Origin: Cylicocyclus nassatus
Lineage: Eukaryota > Nematoda > Chromadorea > Rhabditida > Strongylidae
Direction: 5' to 3'
Assembly (NCBI GenBank): GCA_958299035.1
Contig: CATQJL010000001.1
Location: forward strand, 81,221,071 to 81,285,070
Length of the DNA stretch: 64,000 nucleotides
Each line of letters starts with the position of its first letter. The first letter of the stretch is position 1. Position numbers and translations under genes: made by a program. The notes beneath the pieces were generated by a model that had not been told where the DNA came from, did not search any database, and was given only the letters and a program-made list of their open reading frames with translations. This document shows, piece by piece, positions 58,112 to 64,000 of this stretch.

Positions 58112-58151
58112 CAGGTCGACGTTTCGGCAGGGTCGCCTTTTTCAAGACCTG
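58112..58151 (-). ncRNA. decayed minimal hammerhead ribozyme of a Penelope-like element
   Basis: On the minus strand: CAGGTC (stem I 5'), TTGAAAA in place of the CUGAUGA box, GGC-GACCCT-GCC (stem II), GAAAC, GTC (cleavage triplet), GACCTG (stem I 3'). Stem I pairs perfectly over 6 bp and the GAAAC-GUC junction is intact. Penelope-like elements are known to carry such minimal hammerheads in their terminal repeats (family knowledge). The changed CUGAUGA core predicts no self-cleavage. It lies downstream of the endonuclease fragment at 58202-58560 on the same strand. Confidence 0.55.
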
Positions 58152-58201
58152 GGAAGGGGAAGTGAGTCAATAAATTCGACGCTCCAAGGGTAGACATACC
58201 T

Positions 58202-58560
58202 TCAGCGATACACTTCAAGTGGCTGCCCACCACTCTGAAACTTAGTCAGACCACTACATGCTAACTCTTGTGATGGAATGAGGTCTCCTTTGAGGTCAGA
58301 CTCAAATCCACACAATGATAAAAATGGGACGAGCTCACTGCTGATAGCCATTTTCTCTTCCTTTCTGTTCAGTTTAGGACATTCGGACGTGATCCAACAA
58401 GCCTCTATAGTTTTTCGTGCTGCAATGTCGGTTTCTTTCGAAAGAATAGCAATGTTAATTTGAAACTTTATGTTCTGATGGCACACGATGCGAGCCGAGA
58501 GGCGTGGACACTCGCGATTTTCTCATTCTGTCCAAATGTTCGTATTCGTACATACTAACT
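58202..58560 (-). pseudogene. Penelope-like element GIY-YIG endonuclease fragment
   Basis: Minus strand, two frames. Upstream: EHLDRMRKSRVSTPLGSHRV (about 58480-58545), then after a one-base shift NIAILSKETDIAARKTIEAC, WITSECPKLNRKEEKMAISS and ELVPFLSLCGF. These match the C-terminal block of Penelope-like endonucleases and the fragments at 24.6-27.0 kb. No reverse transcriptase is present. Likely sits in an intron of the Kunitz gene. Confidence 0.75.
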
Positions 58561-59258
58561 ACTACTAACTACTTAGAACTTTATATAACTTGTTCGCTAA
58601 AATTCTCGTCGGAGGTAAGTTAATGGGGTGTGACCCAACCCCAGAAAAGCTGTGGCTGCCACACCTTTTTAGGGTTTGTGCCACAGCCAATCAACTTACC
58701 TGCAACCATAAGTAAATCTGCGTTTTTTATGTCGTTGCTACTGCCTAGCCTTTTTCTTCACACAATAGAAATTTCATTTGAAATCGTCTTTTCTAGGAAG
58801 AGATACAGTCGTTATTTACCTATGCAAATGGAAGATATTGCAAAAATACTGGGTCACGCTAAGATGCTAGGTCTGCGCTATTACGTGAACTGCGAGGGAA
58901 GGCGACAAAATAAATATGTTCGTTAAATTAAGCTTCGAAATTCACACGGAAGTGAATCGAACCTGGTTTGGTCTTCTCTAATCTGAAATATTGAAAACGA
59001 AAATGGAACACACTAGATTTCAGCTTGCTCTTGATTCTTTAGCTTGGAGGTTACTTCAAATAAAATATCTAATGTAGGCAAAGAAGAGCAAAGAGAAGTA
59101 GTCAGCTCACCTTTGAAACAAAGGTGACACGTTCGAAAATGACCATCTCACTTGAGTGGCCCAATATTTGGAAACCTCAAGTCGCTGAAACTTGGCCCAC
59201 AGGGGTTATTTGACATGCTTAATACGAAAACGATGCTCGTATGCTTTTAGGATTCTTT
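58561..59258. other. gene-free stretch
   Basis: No gene recognised. A dispersed core (CTGAAACTTGGCCCACAGGG, TTATTTGACATGCTTAATAC) lies at about 59186-59240. Confidence 0.45.
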
Positions 59259-59260
59259 TA

Positions 59261-60281
59261 TTAGGTCGTTCCGAAAGTAATGTCGCTTTTTTCAAACGTA
59301 TGCCACATCTCGTGGAACAAAGATGTGTAAGAGATTCTGGTAGCATTTGATGCAGCATTTCATTCTCTTTCTAACGGTTGTGAAATTGTTGCAATACAAT
59401 CAATGAGCTCCCAGAAAAAAGTCGAAATCTGCGACCTATGCTTTTTGAGATGGCCAAGTTTCACAATTTTTTTCAAATTTTTAACAAACCTCAGAAGGAG
59501 TCCAAGTAATGGATGGATGGAGCACACCCTACAGAAAACACCACAACTTTTTTCTGCTTTTCAGAGCTCGTCATAATTTCTGTATAGATTTTTTGATGGA
59601 ACCACCGAATTTTAGCAGGCTCGTCTCAGACACAAATGCATCAAACACCAAGAAATCCTTGGATTTTGAAACTTACAAAAATGGATTATAGTTTTACACT
59701 AACTTTACAGAGCAAATGAGCGTTTACCGCTTCAGATTAGCAACTTCCAAAAATTCCGGGTACAGCCGGAGGCGCCCTGGAAAACCTGAATTATGATGAT
59801 TTCATCTCGGAAAACTTGATGAATCGGAAACCAAAAACAACTGGTAAAAAGAGGAGAAAAAGTTGCGTCGAATGACACCCGAGTTGCTTGCCGGTTGTTG
59901 TTCTGTGAGGTTTGAGTTGACCAAATATGAAATTTGAGGCATTTTAAAACTGATTCCAGAAACTCTAAGAAGCAAGCTAAGGACAAGAAAAAAATTACGC
60001 TATGTCCTATAGGGTTTGCTCTATCTACCTGCCATTTGTACTTCTTCGGAGAATAGGTACAAAAATTTTCAAAAATTGCCGAACTTGACCATGGCAAAAA
60101 GCATGAGTTGCAGATTTTGCTAATTTTTCGAAAGCTCAGTGAAAATTATGCAATGAAATTACCACCATTAGAAAGAGGATGAAATGCTGCATCGAATGCT
60201 CCTAAGATTTCTTGGAAATCTTGATTCCATTAAATGTGGCGTTCATTTGAAAAAAGCGACATTACTTTCGGAACGACCTAA
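59261..60281. repeat. mariner-type foldback (TTAGGTCGTTCCG family)
   Basis: 1021 bp: TTAGGTCGTTCCGAAAGTAA and TTACTTTCGGAACGACCTAA, flanked by TA. Subterminal blocks such as GTCGCTTTTTTCAAACG and its inverse match. Non-coding, related to 28291-28818. Confidence 0.9.
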
Positions 60282-61140
60282 TATTAGGCTTACTGTACGG
60301 GTACGACGGTAGGCCGATCATCATTCCAGCATTTTGCCTAATGAGCAAAATACTAGAATAATGCCTAATGCCTTATACTACAATGTTAACGAATATCATG
60401 TTATCGCTAACATCAGGACCACCTTGATAACGACTCCCCCTCCCTTACTCCTCAATGCAACCTTCCAGATGTGGCATGCCACGCCCCACGCTTGACCCTG
60501 GTTATGACCGATGCTTAATGTGTTGACTCGCTTACTAGATAAAGACACGGTATGAAAATCAATTACCGATGAAAAACGTGCTTTATGCTCAAGCTCACGA
60601 ATCAAAAGCTTGTTGTTTAACGAAAGTTTAGAAGTTCTTTCTCTATGTTCATTTTTCAGAACTTTTGATGCAAAATTATAAACGACTGATTGTAAAGTAA
60701 TCTCGATGAAAAAAAAAAACTCGGAAATATTGTGCTCAAATTAACCGCTTAAAATCATTTTTGAGGTACGCTCGAATGTGTAAGCTGAAGCACAAGTCTT
60801 TCAATCTTTCCAGTTCACCTATACCTTAGATTGCTTTTTTCGGTATAGAATAACGTCAAATAACGTCACAAAACACAGTTAACTGTCAACCACCGTGATA
60901 CTGCAAATTTTTTCTCAAATGAATCACTACTTTCTGTTCCAACTTGCGAAAATATCTCCATGCGTTAGTAGCCCAAGAATAATGAGCATATCTTTTGAAT
61001 CTTTACAAATGCTTGTAAGAGTATATAGGATTCGTAGTTTCATGATCGAAAGAGATGATAAGGAAAGAAGCCAATGTGCGGTGTACTACGAAGCCTCAGG
61101 AAATTACGAAGTAAAGGTAACAAGAAAGATGACTGTTTAG
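60282..61140. other. stretch before Kunitz 7
   Basis: No transposon ends recognised. An open frame at 60895-61140 (+) ends QCAVYYEASGNYEVK just before the Kunitz 7 acceptor; it shows no domain and I do not include it as an exon. Confidence 0.4.
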
Positions 61141-61393
61141 GAAGCTGCCTTGACCAGTTTGATCAAATGTATAAAGAGGATTGCAATAATGGCGAATTCA
61201 GCGATCGCTATTTTTTCAATCACGATAGGTTTGTTTGAGCGTTTATTTGATTTTGTCGTGTCAATCGTAGATAATTCTAGGAAAAGATGTGAGCATTTCC
61301 ACTGGGGTGGCTGCCAGTCATCATCCCAGAATATCTTTCTTGGTATGGGAGACTGTCGAGAATTATGCGAAGCACCAAGTCAAGAATTATCGC
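61141..61393 (+). other. Kunitz domain 7
   Basis: [53 protein letters not shown]. Spacing Cys1-Cys2 is 11, CNNG after Cys2 as in domains 4 and 6. Intron 52 bp. Confidence 0.95.
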
Positions 61394-63782
61394 GTGTGTT
61401 TCTGCCAAAGCACTGATATATTTGAAAATTCTATAATACAGAGGCCTGTTTGGAACCATTCGATGATTCCTATCGTGACTCGTGTTCAGCTGATGGCCGC
61501 TACAAACAGTATTACTACTTTGATCAAGTCGCTGGGACTTGTCGAATGTTTTGGTACAACTTTTCTATTTTGCCATAAAAATATTTTGCTAGCTCTATTT
61601 TGAGGTATGGAAACTGTCGTAGCAAAGGTCTGAATATCTTTCCTTCCTTGGATGGATGCCAGTGGACTTGCGAGAGACATCGCGATGAACGCTTTCCAGG
61701 TCAATGAAATATTGAACTCCATTTTCTATCAAATAAAATCAATCAAATCTTTTTAGCATACTGTACGGATCAATTTGACGAACAATACAAAGAATCTTGC
61801 GAGGGTGGTCAGTGGAGGGAGAGGGCGTATTTTGATGTAAGTTCTTGCATTTATTGCCGAACAATAAAGCAAGTTTCGTATGTACTTCTTTTTAGCAAGG
61901 AACAGGTGCATGTACCACATTCTGGTGGGACGGCTGCACGTCAGCAAACCAAAATTTCTTTGAGAACCTGCAGACGTGCCAAACTCTTTGCGAACATCCA
62001 GGTGAAAATCTAGCCCTAAAAAGTTTTACAAAGTAATAAAGAAAAATTGTAAAAGTGCAGACAAAAAAAGATCTATTTGCATTCATATCCAAGGCTGCAT
62101 GAATTGAGACGAAAAAAATCAGAATTATCAAGAAAAAAACGGTCAAAACTTTAGACGCAGAACCATATGAAGAGCTTCCTGACTCAAAGATTAACTACCA
62201 GTGCCTGTTACCGAGGGAAATTGGAACTTGCAAGGAAACGTAAGCTGTCATTTTCAAGCCCTAACAATCCTGCTAATCCCAACTTTTCAGTTATCCTTTC
62301 TATTTCTTCGATAGAGAAACAAAAACCTGTCAGCCATTCTCGTACTCCGGCTGTGGCGGAAATGAAAATCGTTTTATGACGATATCTCAATGCATCGGCC
62401 AATGCGAACCCTTTACACACATGACAAGTAAACACATTTTTTTTATTTTTGACTAGCCCGAAATCTCCGATTTTGCAAACAACCTTGATTATAGGCACGG
62501 AGATGGACTGTTTTCTGCCATTGGACGAAGGCTTTGGAAACAGTGATAAGAAGTGTTTGGAAAACTCTGGTTTTCGCTTTTATTACTCTGACAAAGAAGG
62601 TGCATATAGATGCTGAATTGTGTTTCAAATCTCGAATAAATTCTGGTTACAGGAAAATGCCAAAAATTTTGGTATCACGGTTGTGGAGGGAATGCCAACG
62701 CCTTCTATACCTACGAAGTGTGTCAAAGAGCTTGTCGTTCTCGAAGCTACAAATTAGAGAGAAGTTTCAGACCCGATGGTCACGGTCAGTGTCAAAGCCT
62801 TCTGATCTGAAAATACCTACCCTTTTCAAGGCAAACAGCTATTTGGGGGTTTTACGCAGATGCGACCGAGAATCGAAAAATAATTCTGCTGTTATCTTAG
62901 CTCGTATCTCGAAGTAAATCTTGTACTGTCTTTTCAATAACAGCTTGAACTTTTGCTGGAAATTGACAAAAATTTACTCGCTACTCCAATGTGTGTAATT
63001 TAGAACTTATCACTAATTTTCAGTGTGTTTCCTCCCTCCTGGTGACAAAGGTAAATGTGCTGGAAATGCAAATCATACTGTACAGGTATGATCAGCACAG
63101 ATATTATCCTAATAATGATTGTTCAACGATCTTCACCACAGAGATGGACTTACACTGCTCAACTTCGATGTGCTCAATTTACGTACAGTGGATGTGGAGG
63201 AAATGGGAATAGGTTGCCATTCCAGTATTAGCGCATGTTGATAGCTCAAGCGGTGTTTTTAGATTTGCTACAGAAATGGATTGTGAAATGACCTGCAAAG
63301 GAAAGAAAGCAAGTAATAACGCAGGTAAGTTATATTCAGTAAATTTACAACCGTTTAGAAAAGTTACTGAAAGTTAAATAAGAACAGATGGAATTAATTT
63401 TCAGGCGTATGCTCATACGATCCCGACAGTGGCCCGTGTAATCAGTTGCGATATATGTGGTTCTATAATCAAAGTCGTGGAACATGCGACCAATTTCTCT
63501 ACGGAGGTTTGCATTGAAAAGGCTCCACTTATGAAGTTTTATTACCTTGTTTATTTTTTAAAGGTTGTGACGGTAATCCCAATCGATTCGCGACGTTTGA
63601 GATTTGCCAAACTACTTGTGAGGTATCTGGTGCAGGTAGGCTACTGCAACAAAAGCTTGACTTGAGTACTATCCATTATCGAGGATCATGATTATGCTAA
63701 TAATGTTTTATGTATTCTTTATTCCAGATCCATGTATGGAACCACTTGATCGAGGTAGCTGGTGTGAAGCGATGTCTAATAG
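61141..63782 (+). CDS. Kunitz domains 7 to 14 (probable continuation of the multi-Kunitz gene)
   Basis: Exons: 61141-61228, 61281-about 61393, 61442-61553, 61605-61699, 61757-61836, 61896-62001, 62155-62239, 62291-62427, 62495-62599, 62653-62784, 63024-63085, 63141-63212, 63263-63324, 63405-63506, 63564-63635, 63728-63782, then the window ends in an intron. All junctions fit in phase; the donor of the second exon is ambiguous (61390s). It begins with a phase-1 acceptor, matching the phase-1 donor at 55668, so it may be the same gene across a 5.5-kb intron. There is no start codon with signal peptide of its own. Seven complete Kunitz domains and half of another follow one another with almost no linkers, unlike the spaced domains upstream. 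Confidence 0.85.
61442..61699 (+). other. Kunitz domain 8
   Basis: [55 protein letters not shown] 51-bp intron (61554-61604) splits the codon for the Trp before the fourth cysteine; its acceptor TTTTGAG is unusual. Confidence 0.92.
61757..62001 (+). other. Kunitz domain 9
   Basis: [55 protein letters not shown]. Intron 59 bp. This is the last domain of the 11-residue-loop type. Confidence 0.95.
62155..62427 (+). other. Kunitz domain 10, canonical
   Basis: [50 protein letters not shown]. Eight residues between Cys1 and Cys2 and Lys at P1 after GTC: this domain looks able to inhibit a trypsin-like protease. Confidence 0.95.
62495..62784 (+). other. Kunitz domain 11
   Basis: [57 protein letters not shown]. 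Fourteen residues between Cys1 and Cys2, the longest first loop in the set. Confidence 0.92.
63024..63324 (+). other. Kunitz domain 12
   Basis: [55 protein letters not shown], over three exons (introns 55 and 50 bp). Nine residues between Cys1 and Cys2 and an extra AGNAN segment after Cys2. Confidence 0.92.
63405..63635 (+). other. Kunitz domain 13
   Basis: [50 protein letters not shown]. Canonical spacing with Asn at P1. Intron 57 bp with a TTTAAAG acceptor. Confidence 0.95.
63728..63782 (+). other. Kunitz domain 14, first half
   Basis: [18 protein letters not shown], then a GTAAGT donor; the rest lies beyond the window. Nine residues between the first two cysteines, Glu at P1. The remaining 218 bp to the end show only intron sequence. 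Confidence 0.85.
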
Positions 63783-64000
63783 GTAAGTGTGGATAAGGGC
63801 GAGCATGGTAGCACCACTTATCATTTTTTGGAAAAATTTGGAGAAACCATAATTTAATCGCCTCATATAAATATCAGCAAAAATCTCTAGCGCTCACTAT
63901 CTGCTGATTTCTTGATCTGTGCATAAGAAAAGCAAAGTTGTCTTATATGTCTTTTTACATGAGAGAAACATTAAGTACATCTAAAGTACATAGTTGTTAC

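Noticed and set aside
60895..61140. 81-codon frame as an exon before Kunitz 7
   Set aside because: It would need a 30-bp intron and shows no homology to the Kunitz pattern; kept only as a note.

Overview
This window looks like nuclear DNA of a nematode or close relative. The protein-coding exons are short, are split by GT-AG introns (many about 31-60 bp), and encode secreted Kunitz and EGF domains. The rest is dense with animal-type transposon debris. There are no bacterial-style operons, no rRNA or tRNA that I could recognise, and no CRISPR array. I cannot name the species from sequence alone.

Layout. From 1 to about 44.3 kb the window is a transposon-rich, gene-poor tract with one credible small host gene (4914-5672, a secreted protein with an Asp-rich tail). 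The tract holds at least five families of foldback (inverted-repeat) elements: a five-copy, about 430-480 bp MITE family flanked by 3-bp TNA duplications; three copies of a CAGGGTGTCCC-ended family flanked by TA; a TTAGGT/CGTCCCGAAAG-ended mariner-like family (13.8, 18.9, 27.6, 37.0 and 59.3 kb); a 242/233-bp family; and several singletons. It also holds three Helitron-like elements (A|TC...CTRR|T ends), two of them carrying an about 119-bp minisatellite; a palindrome built from two head-to-head fragments of a Penelope-like element GIY-YIG endonuclease (24.6-27.0 kb); and one decayed Ty3/gypsy-type LTR retrotransposon (28819-34730, minus strand) with both LTRs, polypurine tract, protease, reverse transcriptase and integrase remnants. 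Many insertions are nested.

A run of exactly 500 N (44393-44892) marks a scaffold join. Right after it the sequence is a near-perfect 1040-bp inverted duplication (44893-45932 versus 46440-47479) around a 507-bp spacer. The spacer carries the signal-peptide exon and first half-Kunitz exon of a gene on the minus strand, while the rest of that gene runs on the plus strand from the right arm. The simplest reading is a misassembly that flips the head of one gene.

From 46.8 to 64 kb the plus strand carries a large multi-Kunitz gene: Kunitz 1, a Thr-rich linker, two EGF modules (the second of calcium-binding type), Kunitz 2 and 3, three exon-encoded repeats of a new-looking FDKKKFMEEFKKKLTA motif, Kunitz 4, a Ser/Thr-rich linker, Kunitz 5, a long linker, Kunitz 6, then after a 5.5-kb transposon-bearing interval Kunitz 7 to 13 and half of Kunitz 14, where the window stops. 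Splice phases are compatible with one continuous gene. Kunitz 2-9 share an altered, lengthened reactive-site loop and may not be ordinary protease inhibitors. The domain layout recalls secreted multi-Kunitz cuticle/moulting proteins of nematodes (MLT-11 type), but I do not assign a symbol.
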